Assembly: GCA_905331475.1 (NCBI GenBank)
Contig: CAJNYU010000001.1
Coordinates: 248,001 to 312,000 of the forward strand
Direction of reading: 5' to 3'
DNA from: Rotaria socialis
Taxonomy: Eukaryota; Rotifera; Eurotatoria; Philodinida; Philodinidae
DNA length: 64,000 nucleotides
Under the pieces are notes generated by a model. The model made no database searches, was not told the DNA's origin, and worked only from the letters and a program-made list of their open reading frames with translations. The position numbers and the translations under genes are program-made. This document shows positions 22,605 to 35,800 of this stretch, piece after piece (position 1 is the first letter of the stretch; every line of letters starts with the position of its first letter).

Positions 22605-23226
22605 TTCTAAATGCAATTATCTAAAACTAAATACAAAAAAAACAACGCAGTTCTGTATTTGTATATATTAAATATAAGCGAAAGTATTTGAACTAAACTT
22701 TGAACAAAAAATGATGACTTCTTATGCGCACCCGTAACCAACATTTTCTGATTGCAAAAGAAAGGGCTACTTCAACAACTACTTAATTCTCTATCCAATA
22801 GTTAGTTAGCATTCAAATTCACAATAATAATTTCTTTTTTTGAATAACACAAGCAAAATTAGATGATATCGTACAAGTGAAATAAAAAATTTGCATTTCC
22901 GCCATTACTGTGTATCATTGCATAGAAATGTCTCCACACTGTCCAATGAATCACTTATGCATCTATCCAATAGGGAAACATTTGATAACATAAATAAAAT
23001 CGAGCCTGAAAAATAATCTTCTATAAAAAATAATTCGATAAAATAATAAAATAAATCTGTATCTGTACTATATGAATATTCTTGTATACTTGTTTATTCT
23101 CTAACCTATCCCTATTTGTCCAATGAATATTTCACTCAGTTAAACTCCAACATTTTTTTTCTTCATCGAACATGTTAAAGTATCTATGTAATTTGTGTTT
23201 TTAGATTTTAAATATCTCCATACGAC
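22605..23226. promoter_or_regulatory. Divergent WDR54/RPS18 promoter region
   Basis: About 620 bp between the two start codons. A T-rich tract ending TTTTTAG at about 23199-23205, 22 bp before the RPS18 ATG, looks like a 3' splice site. It could be the end of a 5'UTR intron or a spliced-leader trans-splicing acceptor (bdelloids use a spliced leader). Which one applies cannot be told from sequence alone. Confidence 0.45.
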
Positions 23227-23694
23227 ATGTCATCGCCGCTTATTCAACCAGAAAAATTTCAACACATTCTTCGTGTTCTCAACACGAACATTGACGGTCG
23301 TCGAAAAGCTGGTTATGCTTTAACAGCAATCAAAGGTGTTGGCCGTCGTTTTGCTCATGTTGTTATTCGAAAGGCTGATGTTGATGGAACAAAACGTGCT
23401 GGTGAATTAACCGAAGAAGAAGTCGAACGTATTGTAACAATAATTGCCAATCCACGACAATATAAAATTCCGGATTGGTTTCTCAATCGTCAAAAAGATA
23501 TTAAAGATGGCAAATTTTCACAAGCAACATCTAACAATCTTGATACGAAAGTTCGTGAAGATTTAGAACGTATGAAGAAAATTCGTGTCCATCGCGGTCT
23601 TCGTCACTATTGGAACTTACGTGTACGTGGTCAACATACAAAAACAACTGGCCGACGTGGTCGTACTGTTGGTGTCTCGAAAAAGAAAGCGTAA
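23227..23694 (+). CDS. 40S ribosomal protein S18 (uS13)
   Basis: A 155-aa single-exon protein, [20 protein letters not shown], full length against about 152 aa in other animals. It carries the helix-two turns-helix [11 protein letters not shown] block and the C-terminal [20 protein letters not shown] and [13 protein letters not shown] signature of uS13. It sits at the head of the small subunit contacting 5S/large-subunit proteins and P-site tRNA. No intron is present in the coding region. Codon use is biased to pyrimidine-ending codons compared with its neighbours, as expected for high expression. Confidence 0.97.
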   Translation: MSSPLIQPEKFQHILRVLNTNIDGRRKAGYALTAIKGVGRRFAHVVIRKADVDGTKRAGELTEEEVERIVTIIANPRQYKIPDWFLNRQKDIKDGKFSQATSNNLDTKVREDLERMKKIRVHRGLRHYWNLRVRGQHTKTTGRRGRTVGVSKKKA

Positions 23695-26600
23695 AACCAA
23701 TTATGAGATTTTCACTGTTTTTGATCTTGTTATTTATCATCGTTAAAAAAAAAGATTAAAAACAAGAATTTAAAATAAAAAAGAAACAACAAACGCTAGA
23801 AGAAAAGAATTTTTAAGATAATTCAAAGTATTTTTACTGCACTCAATCTAACGCATAAGAGATTATTTTAATCTGCTATTAACAAAGGAATTTCTTCTGT
23901 TAAAAAAAATCTCCTTTGAAGTGAAAACTGTACACAAAAATGAGCTAGGAAGAATATCATAGATTAATTTATTCATTATAGAAATACTGCACTTTTTAAT
24001 TAGTTTCTTTCTTAAATTAATGACATGGTTCATCGCAAAAAAACACAGGATTTCAATTTGAAAATGTATATAGAAACGTGTCTTCATAGATTCTCACATT
24101 TGAATCTTTTGCATTTCCAGTTATGCTCAAAAGAAAAGTGTCGCAACTCCCACGAAACACTATTATCACGAAGACGTGTCTCCAGTCGATATTCCAAAAT
24201 CAGTTTTCTTGAGGGGACTACTGCATTCACTTGAAAAAGTGCAGTTTCTTCTCAGTAATAAACAAAGAATACAAACTCGTTTCTCCGCATCAATTGGTTA
24301 TGTGAATGTAAATAAAAAGCACATAGACTCGATCCGAAAGCTTTGAAATTCGTTGGAGGAGTCTTTCTCAGAAAGTAATAAACGACGCTTTTACGTCTGC
24401 TGCAAGTAGCGTAGAGATTTTATGAAACTTTAGAATCTTCGCAGTCGACGAGGTGTTAGGAAAAAAATACTATTTGGATTTAGCAACATGAACTTTGTTA
24501 TGATTCATTGCATGTCTACATGATACTTTGGAAATTATTTTTTCCAGGCTCGCTTTTATATTTAGAGTAAATCTATTTATACTTTCTTTTTCCTCTCTAC
24601 ATCAAACACTAATCTGAAACTCGTGTCGTTTAACATTGAAGGTTTTTTTGTCTTCAGAGAAGAACATTAAGTAAATTAAAAGTCTCATCAATAGACTATC
24701 TTATCCAAACTCGCAATTATACATGCCGTGAACTATAGAACAGAGTGGAGTTATTGACAACATATATCAGATACTTTTTCTAGTGCAGCTCGATCCAATC
24801 ATGAAAAAGTCATATCACAAATAGCTAGAAAAATTTATTATCTTGCATAATATTTGACACACGCAGCTCTTATTGAAGATTTGTTCCGTACCAGCAAGAG
24901 CTTCATTTTGACGGGAACATATGTCTAATGTTCTTTTTTCTCCGAGCACTAGAAATCTTCCATGATTATATTGAAAATGTCAAGTTATTTATTTCTATAG
25001 TATAAATACCATTAGAGTTTGAAATGAATGTCTCCTAAAATATTCGTAATTCTGGAAGTGAATATTTGTTTTTTATTATATCACGAAAAGATAGTGTGCG
25101 TCATATTAATAGGCAGAAAATTCTCACGAACACTAACATTACATTTTAATCAGGCATGTACCTAGCATATTTTCTCTGCCATAACAAAAACTTATTTGAA
25201 AAGATAATATCGAGACTGCTCTCTGCCAATAATCACGAGAGTAAAGACATAATGAAGCCAATCGTTCGTTGCTATTAAACTTCTTCAACCTGAACAGAAT
25301 CGTTATTTTCTATCAATGCCAGACAATTGTTGTATTTCCCTTCGCTCGAAATACTATTGGTGAAATAATTTTATTAAGGGCCGTTCTTGAGTTTTTGGTC
25401 ACGTTTTATTATCTCACTGCACTATTTGCTCTAAATCAACCGAGGAGTTACCAGAATCAGTTTATTTATTCGAGATTTGCCAACTATCAGGATATTTCAG
25501 TAAATCCACACTCACACCTTCTATGCACGGACAGACCACGTAGGATTCATTCCAATATGCTTGCTTACAGGCGTATTAGAAAATCTCGATTAACTCCAAA
25601 AACATAGGCCCCAACAGCTGTTGAATTGACTAATTCTTTTTTTCTCTGTTTTGAAATCTCTAATATCAACCATTGTGTGACTAACTTATATAATGTCGTC
25701 TATTTCGTATGGATTTGGCTTTGAGACATAAGTAAAAAAGACTATGGCGAATTTATGACACCGAAAAACAATCGAATCTATTCACTTTTATCGTGTCGTA
25801 ATAGCACACAGTAGATAAATTGATGTCACCTGACTTTGATTTTAAAGAGCGAACAAAAGTCTATTTTCTTTCTTGTCAAATAACCAATGGCTGAACATGA
25901 CCAACTATCATATATTTCTTGTCAGACAAGTTTATCGAGCTCCGACTATTTTGCAATTTGATCCCGTTTTGATCTTTCGATATGAATATGTGAAGCTATT
26001 ATTATTGTTATTGTTGTTGCTGTTGTTTTATAAGATAACGATAGACAAAAAACAGGCGCTAAATGTTTATTCATAAAACATGGAACTGCCATGATAGATA
26101 AAATAACTATCGAGGATTGAAGCCAGCAATTTTTATCTATGGTTTTTCATATTTTTAATGACATATGGTCTCTAAGTTTGCAAGCGTAAGCTAACCATTG
26201 AACAATATAATATTGTATTGTCCGGAATTTTCTAAACAGATCACGAAGAATTTGACTTCACTTCTTCTATTGAGTGCAAAAGCTGATTAGCAAATTTTTA
26301 TTTCTTGGAATTTCATGATGTAAAATATTTGAATCTTACGCGTTTTTCAAATATATATATATGTCAATCGTGTTTCGTCTTTAGTTTTAGTCCTTTGTAC
26401 AGAAAAATTAGAGAAACAGCTAAAATGCAGAGTCTGGCAGCATCTCGTCTTTTTTTCAAATTAGGATTCTGAAGAAAACAATTGTAAGATGATAATTGCT
26501 AACCTTGATTGTTGTACGGAATAGATCTAATTTTATTTTATAAAACAGTGCATCTGAATTGTTGCATAAAAATTGAACTGAACTCACTGGGAACTGTTGT

Positions 26601-27220
26601 TGACTTCTTAAATATAAATGCTTGTAAATTGTCTTGAAGAAGCACACTGTAGTTTTTTCAACGCATTAAGTTTAAGACGAGTCCATCGACCTGAAGATCT
26701 CAATTTATGAGTAATCTAGTAATGCATCTGCCGTTTAATTATAAATATGAGACTATGGTTAGAGTTTATTTTCTCATTGAAAAAATACAGACCAACTGCA
26801 ACATAGTTGTGGTTGATAAACTTTAAACTATGACGAAAAAGTCACCGGAATTATTTCTACTGAAGTGTTTATTAAACTAGCTATTAAGAAAAACTTTTCG
26901 CAAAAAGTGATTAAGTTACGACGACATTGTGGAACTTTGAAAATTTAAAACTCCGGAAACAAGAGAACGAAAGTATTTTATCGTGTGGCTAAAATCTCTT
27001 TTTACTTTAAAATCTCTATGATAGTTATTGTGCTTGAATCTCTAGCTAGTTGCAAAATGAAGAAAAGCCGAGGTTTTGTTTCGAAAAACAGAATCTTTTA
27101 TTGAAACAGTACAAAAGCGCAGAAAAAATTATAAATTTAAGCATCGAAATACTGTTTGCAAATCATATAGAAAGCTGCTTAATTTTTTTCACTATTGATG
27201 AAAATTGTTGAAGAATATTA
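23695..27220. other. Long intergenic region, no supported gene
   Basis: About 3.5 kb of AT-rich DNA. Short open frames exist (for example 25269-25607, plus) but lack ATG context, motifs or splice-compatible neighbours. No transposon ends, tRNA or tandem array were recognised. Confidence 0.45.
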
Positions 27221-27489
27221 TCATGATGTTTTGCCCGGATCACTCGATGAATCTTTAGTAGTTGTTACGTTCGATGATGACTGATTGCCGGATGTTGATG
27301 AATCTGATTGATTCGTTAAACTACTCCTATAACTATTCATATTTTGATTACTTGATGAAGAAGATCCACTTTGTTCATCAGCAGTATTATTACCATCAGT
27401 TATTTCTAAACATAGAAAATAGAACTTACAAACAACTCAACTACACCTTTACTTTTATACGTTCGTGGATCACCGCCGTTTAAACTCAT
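27221..27489 (-). CDS. Small two-exon Ser/Asn-rich protein, 73 aa
   Basis: Exon 1 is 27489-27453 (ATG AGT TTA AAC...). A 47-bp GT-AG intron occupies 27406-27452, and exon 2 runs 27405-27221 to TGA. The joined 222 nt keep the frame across the splice (TYK|KITDG). Product: MSLNGGDPRTYKKITDG followed by a Ser/Asn/Thr/Gln-rich disordered tail ending DPGKTS. No TM segment or domain. No family recognised. The in-frame splice and coherent low-complexity tail support a real gene, but evidence is limited. Confidence 0.45.
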
Positions 27490-28700
27490 AGAGAAGATCA
27501 ATTAAACGAATTGAAAGAGTGCACGTGCAGCTGTATTGTAGTCGACCGAGCTGAAGTTATGATACTGATAGATACACGATTCGCTCTTTCTTATAAGCAC
27601 AAAGCGCATGTAGACCTCAAAGTATGCACTTCGTTGGGACATTTGAGACTAATATTTTCTCTTCTTTTACCTCCTACTATTTCCTAATCTTTTTATAAGC
27701 ATAACACGAATGTAAACAATATGTGTATACACATTGTCTACCCTAAAAAATAAAACCTAGAATGTTTTTCTCTGAATTGTTCTGCTTTCGTATACAGTAA
27801 ATCGTGACTAAAAATCACGCGATAAAAGCCTACAGCGAATACCGTACGTCTCACAAACCGAATATTGATGAAAGGACATGCGAGTGCAAAATAATTCAGA
27901 CAGTAATTATTCAGAATAGAAAATAAAATTTTATTAAGAATGAATGAAAATTCGAGATTATTGTTGCCTGGAATTTCTCATCATTTTTTTCATAGTTTTG
28001 ACTGTTCATTATTTGCTTAAATAAATAATTGTGTGTATATTCTCCTTTCTTTCTTTTTCTTGTTTATCATTGAAAACATATTATGAACTCGTACATTCAG
28101 TTTGTGTCACCATCTCGTATGCCTTTAATACTTGTGTTTTTTTAGCGAAAAAAAGAAGAAAAAAAAGAGCAATGAAAAAAAAACGCAAGAGCAAAAAAGA
28201 AAAGAGAGAAAAACGAACACGACAAATGAAGATTTCTTGATTCTCATGTATGTGACGATGTATGTTGTTCGCTGGTGCAATACAATCGACATATAGACAA
28301 AAACACTTACATATGATTAACGTCATCAGTAGAAGAAGAGACAAACAAACCAGTTTAGATTTAAAGGACAAACAAGAAAAGACGAAACAGAAACTGTAAG
28401 AAACATACACACGTCAAGGGACAAGGATCACAAAAGACGAGCAATTTTTTGCTTTGTTAATAATTTGGTTGCTGGAAGACTGATGTTGATTTAGTCATGA
28501 AGTTTACTCCGTTTATAACGATGAACTCAAGCAGACGAATAAAAGCATGTACAAAAACATGAGAAAGCAGCAACCATGAAAAAAACGAAATCACACACAC
28601 ACACGCGCACGCACGCCCACACACATTGGTGACAAGTATAATAATAAAAGAAATCGAGTATGTGGATTGCTTTTAACTTTTTCCTATTCTGAACAAATCT
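27490..28700. repeat. Spacer with CA/CG microsatellite
   Basis: Intergenic DNA downstream of the FXR-like gene. A (CA)n/(CG)n tract lies at about 28593-28626 and an A/G-rich stretch at about 28145-28215. No gene seen. Confidence 0.5.
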
Positions 28701-31700
28701 TTATTTGACACCATTGCTTTGCTGCTTCGACGTTCGTTGACCTTTTGATCCACCACCGTTGTATGTTTCTGATGTTGCTAGATTGTTTGCATCGATACCA
28801 TTATTCGACGGAGTTTGTTGAGATTTTTTTGTTGGTATTTGTCCACTGCTATTATAGTTCTCTTCATAATATTCAGCTGTGTTGTTGTTGTTATTGTTAT
28901 TATTATTATTATATCGATAGCTACCACTACGATTACCACGAGGAACACTATATCGATAACGTTGATCGTTATACTGTTGTTGACCTTCTAAAGAAAGCAA
29001 AACAGAACAATTACGTTAAACTTGAAAATAAAAATTTACTAACCATTGAGTTCTTGTGCGTCATACATCGTATTTTCGTTATCATTATTTCGACGACGAT
29101 CAACATAACCTGTAATGAAAAAAAATTTCATAATTAATATCATGATTTGATAATTTTGCTTTTGATTAAAACACAGCAAACGTGCGATCGGTTAAGTGGT
29201 TATTGATCAAAGAAAAGTTAATAAAAATAAAAATATAATAGCAGACTTTATTCATATGCACACCTTCACGCATAGGTAATGGTGGTCGACCACGTTTCCA
29301 ACCACGTCGACCACCTCGTTCACCAGCACTTCTGGGTAGTGTAGCCGAATGAATCATACTGTCTGTACTGTAGCCAGCCTCTTGTTGTTGTTCACTCTCG
29401 ACCTGTGCCGCCCAGTCACGATGTTTTCGACTGGTGCTAGCCGACGATGAAGCTGCTGCATCACCACACTCGCTGGCTTCGTCTGCGAAGATAAATATGA
29501 TTACCCTTATTTCTCATACGGGACAATATCTATCGAAATGAAATTCTTTTTATTGAACTTACCGCCAGTACCAGCATCACTGTGTGCGCCACCACGATAT
29601 GAATTACCGCCAGTACCTCGACGTCCACGATTACTATTACCACCAGGATAATTATTTGGTCGACGTGGTTGTTGATTATTATAATTATCAGTACGATGCT
29701 GCTGCTGTTGTTGTTGTTGCTGCTGTGGAGGATATTGTTGTTGTTGATAACCTGAGTCGCGATAATTTCGTCCAACACCAGTATTACTTGTTCGATCAAA
29801 TTCATAACTGAAATTGAAAAGAAAACTTGAATTTTGCATTCAAGCGGTATTTAACATTTTCTATAGGTATTCTTGTTATATATATATATATACCTCATTT
29901 ATTTTCATTTAAAACATCGAGCTCAAGTGCAATACGTGAGAAAGTTTTCCTTTTGAAAATTTTGACAAACTCAATACCATCAAGTGCTTCTCAAGAATGA
30001 TTACTTTTATAGATCTTAATTAAAAAAACCAGGTATTAATATGCTACAATACGTAGGCTCGTTGGAAATGTGCGACCAGCGAGATATGAACAAAAGAAAA
30101 ATATCTGTTTTATTAAAGTAATCCATCTCAACCTATGTGTTGTAGAGGAGACTCAGACTCCTATAATTCTCTTACCGTCCACCACGTCCACTTGGATAGC
30201 CCATATTGCTAGCTACATTCATTCCGGCTCCTTGTTGTGGACCAGCAATCGTACGAAATTGTTCGTTAACTTGAAGTTTCTTTTCTTGTAGTTCATCGAA
30301 TTCCTGTTTGGAAGAGTAAAAAAAACTTGTCATTCTTTTTGATTCCATTCATAGATTCTATACCTTTAAGCAAGCTAAATGATACTCGAGTAAGACTCGA
30401 GCATTCGCAATACTTTCAGCTGTACCAACAAATATGAATGGAACTTGATTCTATTGAGGTAAAAGAGAAAAAAGCGAAATTATTTTTTTCTTTTTCATTA
30501 TCAAAACTTACCGGATGACTATTTTCATCACGTGGCGGTGTTTGTTCATTGTCTCCTTCAATTTTAACACGAACAACACCACTTTTATCGACTATTTCCT
30601 GAATGATATGACCTTTTTTACCAATCACTTTACCTAGAAAAAAATAAACATTCGAATTCATTTTTCACATAAAAGAGAAATATTATTTTTCTTTTGATTC
30701 TTTACCAATGAGTTCTCGTGGAATTGATACAACATCTTCCGTATATTCAAGTATACTACGTGCTTCTTTGACAGCTTTTTCAGTCTGAAAAACATAAACC
30801 CGTTTTTTCTCTAGTTTCAATCGGCAACAAAAGTAAACTGCTCACATCGCCGAACACTTTAATTGTGCAAGTTTCATCTTCGACTTCAACTGCTGTTATA
30901 CCGGGTACTTCACGTGCTTTGAGTATATTTGATCCGTGTGAACCAATGGCAAGACCCATTAATTCAGTTCTTACAGTAAATTTTTCGAAAAATTTGGATG
31001 TTTGATTAACCATAATTCGCTATAGAAAGAAAACAATACCCATCATGAGAATTTTTATTAAAATAAAAACAATTTTATTTTACTTCAAGTTGCTTGGAAA
31101 CTTTTTCAGTTTCTTGTACGAGTTTAGCTTTTGAACGTAAATTTCGAAAATGCATTTCCGATAGTATTTGTGCACGATGAAGAGTGGCTTCATTATCTGA
31201 CTAAAATACAATAATAATAAAAGGACGCTGTTAGTAATGTAATTCCTGTGGAATTAAAAACTATGAAACATGACACCGTTGCCCTTGCTAATCACAGAGA
31301 AAATTGTTTTATTGCATCTATCTTTAGACAGAGCTTTATTTTACTTCAGAAATACACTAGGGAAGTAGTTCATATACGATCTTTGATTGTATAATCGAAA
31401 AATCTGTAACGAAGAACGGAGGATATTTCAAAGATGTCTGTCAGAAATCGGTTCAAAGCTTCTAGTCTTGCACATTATTTCGATCGTGTTTTATAAAAAT
31501 ATCAACGACAAAAATCCGAACTTACGATAACAACAAGACATGTTTTTTGTTTGTCGTATCGAACAACTAGAGCACCACTTGTTCGTTTGAAGTCTTTATG
31601 ATTGATTGGATTATTACATCTGAAAGTGTGAAAAAAACATTTTGTTTTCTTGTCATAGTTTTCAATACGCAAAAGATAACTCACGCTTCTTGAATTTCTT

Positions 31701-32334
31701 TAGGAACAGCTAGTTCTGCTTTTTTAAACATTGAATAAGTAATAGGTGGACTACGCGAAGAAATAAATTTCACGTTAAATATTTAATTATAAAACATACT
31801 TTGTGTTTGGACAGCGAATTTTATCACTAGATATAATATCCGAATAGCTAGCTCCTTGAGCACTGACTTTATAATCAACGACGAAAAAATCGCCTTTGAA
31901 CATTTTAGCAGTTGCTGGCCACCAGCCAAGTGGTTCATCTTCTTTTGCTTTTGAAAGTACCTGGAGTATATATATATATATAGATGTAGATGAACGTTTC
32001 AAATGTCATATCAATGAATATTCATACCTCGCATGGATCACCAGGTGTTAATTTTTTCAGGTCGATTATTTCTGGTGGAAGTCGAATACGATTTTCAGAA
32101 AAGGGAATTTTAGTTGGAGGGAAAAAACTAGAAAATACATATTAGCTTTTTTTCAACATTTGTTCCAATATTTATTTTATTACTCTTGATCATATTTGAC
32201 ATCAATACCGGTTGCATCAACATCATGCACATATGCCTGTAAAAAAATTGTTTGAGATGTTAAAATTATATATAAAAACTTACTTTGTAATAGGCTCCAT
32301 TAGGATGTCCTACTTCAACACTGAGATCGTTCAT
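28701..32334 (-). CDS. FMR1/FXR family RNA-binding protein
   Basis: Multi-exon gene (about a dozen exons, most introns 45-90 bp) from ATG 32334 ([17 protein letters not shown]) to TAA 28701. Domains in order: tandem Agenet/Tudor repeats (exons 32334-31800; [19 protein letters not shown]), an FXR-specific linker ([12 protein letters not shown]), KH1 with GXXG as GSHG ([21 protein letters not shown], 30850-31010), KH2 with GKKG ([20 protein letters not shown], 30510-30650), the [20 protein letters not shown] block, then RGG/RG-rich and low-complexity exons ([25 protein letters not shown]). The C-terminus carries a poly-Gln run (29698-29727) and a poly-Asn run (28881-28911). By homology it binds mRNA and ribosomes, represses translation and joins RNP granules. 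Invertebrates usually have a single FMR/FXR gene, so FMR1, FXR1 and FXR2 cannot be told apart. Start choice fits the family N-terminus. Confidence 0.92.
28881..28911 (-). repeat. Coding poly-Asn trinucleotide run in the FXR-like gene
   Basis: An AAC/AAT codon run giving about ten consecutive Asn in the last exon of the FXR-like gene. Mixed codons suggest selection on the amino-acid tract and not a pure microsatellite. Confidence 0.7.
29698..29727 (-). repeat. Coding poly-Gln run in the FXR-like gene
   Basis: A CAG/CAA run encoding nine or ten Gln, preceded by a second Gln run (QQQQYPP). It lies in the low-complexity region between KH2 and the RG-rich exons. Confidence 0.7.
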
Positions 32335-33001
32335 TTGTGATTATTTTAACTAATTTTATTTAATCAGATCGAACGCCTTAATGCGGCGACAACGACGACA
32401 ACAACAGAAAAATGTTTTTATTCTAATATTCTTTAATACATGCAGTGAACAATCGTTTACGATGTGCTTTCTTTCTTTGCTTGATGTTCAATTAGAGATA
32501 ATATCTACAATTTAACTGATAAAGTACACAATAGAACTTAGTAATATTCTGACTAATACAGAATAGAAATGTTTTCATTCATTCTAAACATAAACTGACA
32601 AATAGAAATCATGTTTTTCTCTCTTTTTTCCCTTTATGGTTAAGAGTTTGACGAAGAAAGTCAATACACGGAAGACTTGTTTATTTATTTACTTTTTAAT
32701 TCTCTTGAACACTGATTCGTTAATAAAATTTTCGTTGGTAAACCCTGGAGCGACCTCTGCTGAACAAAAAATGGATGAAAGATAATGATTTTGATGAATA
32801 TTACAAATATGATTTTAGATAAAACTTAATTTTACAATAGTTTAAGTGTTAATCGATTGTGCGTATAGGAAAAAGAACGCTTTTGTCTAAGATGTCGCAC
32901 TTCAACGCATGCCTGAATCATGTGAAGCATATATATATATATTTATATATAGAATTAAGCATAAGTTAAAAATGAAAATATATTATTTCAATGGCGAAGA
33001 A
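32335..33001. other. Intergenic, FXR-like promoter region
   Basis: Upstream of the FXR-like start. It also holds the 3' flank of the next minus-strand gene and a TA microsatellite at about 32930-32950. Nothing else is recognised. Confidence 0.45.
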
Positions 33002-33567
33002 TCAAAATTGAGCTTGACTTCGTGTCGATTCTACTAATCCATTTGATGATGATGGTATCGGTGCTACAATTGTAACAGTTACAGGAATATTTTCTGTTGA
33101 AGCACTATTATTAGTTTCGTTTAGTTGTTGTAGAGTTTGTTCATATGATGGTGGTTTAGCAAATATATCATCGGATACAGACGTATAACGAGGTGGGTAT
33201 GGATATGCAAGTGAGGATTGTCTACGCGCATCATTATTATTCTCATTAGTTATAATGCTTGTCGAACAGTGTTCTGCTTGGTCTAGATACAATAAAAAAT
33301 ATTAATACATAAGACTCAAATTTTCGTAGTTTTCTATACGTCTATTTAATCGTCGTTGTCTGCAGCGAGCATAGATATAGGCAGTTATGATGATTACCAA
33401 AATACCTAAGGGTATTAGTATTGCAACAGCACTATAATTGATAAGCAAGAGACAAGACGAAGTTATTATTGCTTACTTGAATAATTCTAATTATCTTACA
33501 CATAAGTCGATACTCGAGTTGGACAAGTTTCATTTACGTTAGTTATTTGATTATAGCATTGAGCCAT
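33002..33567 (-). CDS. Single-pass membrane protein with two PPxY motifs
   Basis: Three exons: 33567-33500, 33431-33340, 33282-33002. Both introns are GT-AG (68 and 57 bp) and the joined length is 441 nt (146 aa). It has a short N-terminus with two Cys (MAQCYNQITNVNETCPTRVS), a transmembrane helix (VAILIPLGILVIIITAYIYA), a basic stop-transfer stretch (RCRQRRLNR), then a cytoplasmic tail. The tail contains PPRY (in AYPYPPRYTS) and PPSY (in AKPPSYEQT), the PPxY motif bound by WW domains of NEDD4-family ubiquitin ligases. Role as a WW-ligase adaptor or trafficking protein is inferred from architecture alone. Family not recognised. Confidence 0.7.
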
Positions 33568-35790
33568 ATTGATTTGACCTCGTAATAATAAACAAATACA
33601 ATAGCGTGTTCGTCAAGTGGTAGGTTTTTCTTGAATGAATAATATCGTCAGTCGATTCTGTACCGTGCATGATCAACAATCCAATTTTTCTTTCGTTTTT
33701 TTTCTTATTCGTTCGCTTCACGTAACAGATAAGTACGAAAAACATGAAGGAGCGCATTCTCTAAGGCTCTCCACCTTTCTGTCGTTTCTGTAGCATAATT
33801 TAGGACTGTACTCTTCTGACTCAGCGTCACGCTTGATGCTCACAGTAATCAATGGTGGTGTCATGATGCGCAAGAGCTAACTTAGTTCAATCACTACGTT
33901 CTTGATACGATTCGGTGTACTTATCTGAGTAGGCTTATGTTTATTCGTTGTATCTTCATAAAATAGTTTCATTTTGTTAAAAAAGGCTTTAGAGAAAAAA
34001 AAATGATGACTGGTAAAAATCGCATCTTCTTTACTCATCAAATAACCACCGTAGTTTATTGATGTATGTTAAGGCGAATAGTAGTCAAGGATAAACAAAC
34101 AATTAAATATTGGCCATATCGATGCGTATTCTGTTTTGTATCGTTCATGCAGATTTCTTTTAGAATATTAAGTTCGGTGTATTCGAACTTATCCAAAAAA
34201 CGTACATGAAATGATTTTATTTACGGTAGAGAATTGTGAATTCATTGATTTTTATTAAATTAATACATTTTAGATCAGAATAATTTCGTTATATTCTGAA
34301 TGAAACTTCTCAATATTTTCATTTTGAAAATTCCGATCTACTTTTGATTAATAAATTATTTTCATAATAAATTACCTGTATTGGAAATGGATGCATTATT
34401 TTTCTCGTTCAAACGATACATATTCGAACATTCGTAAGTTCAATCGTCGATTTCATTCAACTTCTAGTTTTTTGCTCATTGAAAAGTGTCCAATACAAAC
34501 GCATGCGTCAATCCGATAATGGTTTATCTGCCAAGAAAATGGCACCGTAATGTGAATTTCTTTTGTCTCCTACGTTGTTGACAAATCGAGCGCAGTGAAT
34601 ACTAATCACGAGTAACAATCAGAACTTGATCGACCTTCAAATAAATTAGTTAGAAGGTCAACATCGCTCTTTTTTTTCAGCCAAACAACGATACTATCAA
34701 TATAAGCACGATATCTAAGCAGTTGATCTCGTATACGAGAACTCAGCAGTGTTTTTTTTCTATTACCAATAGAAATTTCACATCAAATAAATGTAGTTTG
34801 CTTGACGATTGATATTCTCTTCGGAGATATTTATCTTTACCTTGCCTCGAGTGAATCGTCTACTATACATATACACTCTGAACATTTATTTCCGTAGGTG
34901 AACTCAAGTTCTATGCAAGAAAATAAAATGTTCTCGACATAATGCAGAAATTACAGTGCCTCAGGGCCATATTATCTGAAAGTTCCCCTATTTGTGATGG
35001 AGCTACAGCAGCACGTGGAGTTTCCTTGGCGAATAAAAGACAAACAATTGAAACCAATGATAAGACAGAAAAGTGACAAAGAATACCTTTGATTTTTTAA
35101 ACCAGATACATTAAGACCAAGCAACCTTGCTTACGATCAAAATTGATCGAACGGTATTTTTGATTACATATATATATATATATATTGCTTGGCACACCAC
35201 ATATACATGCTTCTCTCATAAGAAAAAAAATAATACGATTCCATTCGTGAATTAAATTTTATCAAATATGTTCGAGCAAAACCAGATATTTTATAATCAT
35301 CAAAATATTCCTTTAATCCTTTGAGTTCCGACTTTTTTCTACCGAATTTAAGTTCGATAAAACATCCTATAAAGTAACCAGATGATATTACGAAACCTCT
35401 GGTTAGGTTAAAATAAAACACTGTGTAATTATATGATTATCTATTTATTCATTTCAAAGTTGATACACATAGTTTTGATGATGCAAAGAAAAACAATTTT
35501 GAACTTTCACTTTCATCGGATAAGGTTTCGTGAGAATCTGAATCCATTATATTTCAGAAAACAGTTAGGTTTTCATCACGACACAATGAATCAAAACACG
35601 AAGTTTTCAAAATTTAGATTTTTGAAGAAAACTTTCCGAAATCAAATAGACATACCGCAGTACACTTTTCGGCATTGTCTATTCATACGGATATCTGTAC
35701 AGTCTCGCACAAATATGTCTTAACTACGAACATTTGTTAAAAATATTCCTTCTAGATCTTAAAAAGCACAAACATTTTTGAAAATTAGAA
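33568..35790. other. Long intergenic region, no supported gene
   Basis: AT-rich. Two open frames face away from each other at about 35164-35421 (minus) and 35433-35723 (plus), but neither shows a known motif. TA microsatellites occur near 35166-35185. Confidence 0.45.
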
Positions 35791-35800
35791 ATTTTCGGTA

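Noticed and set aside
25269-25607. 112-codon plus-strand frame
   Set aside because: No good start context, no recognisable domain, no neighbouring exons. Kept as noncoding.
35164-35723. Two back-to-back open frames as remnants of a piggyBac transposase
   Set aside because: Neither shows the DDD motifs or Cys-rich C-terminus of that family.
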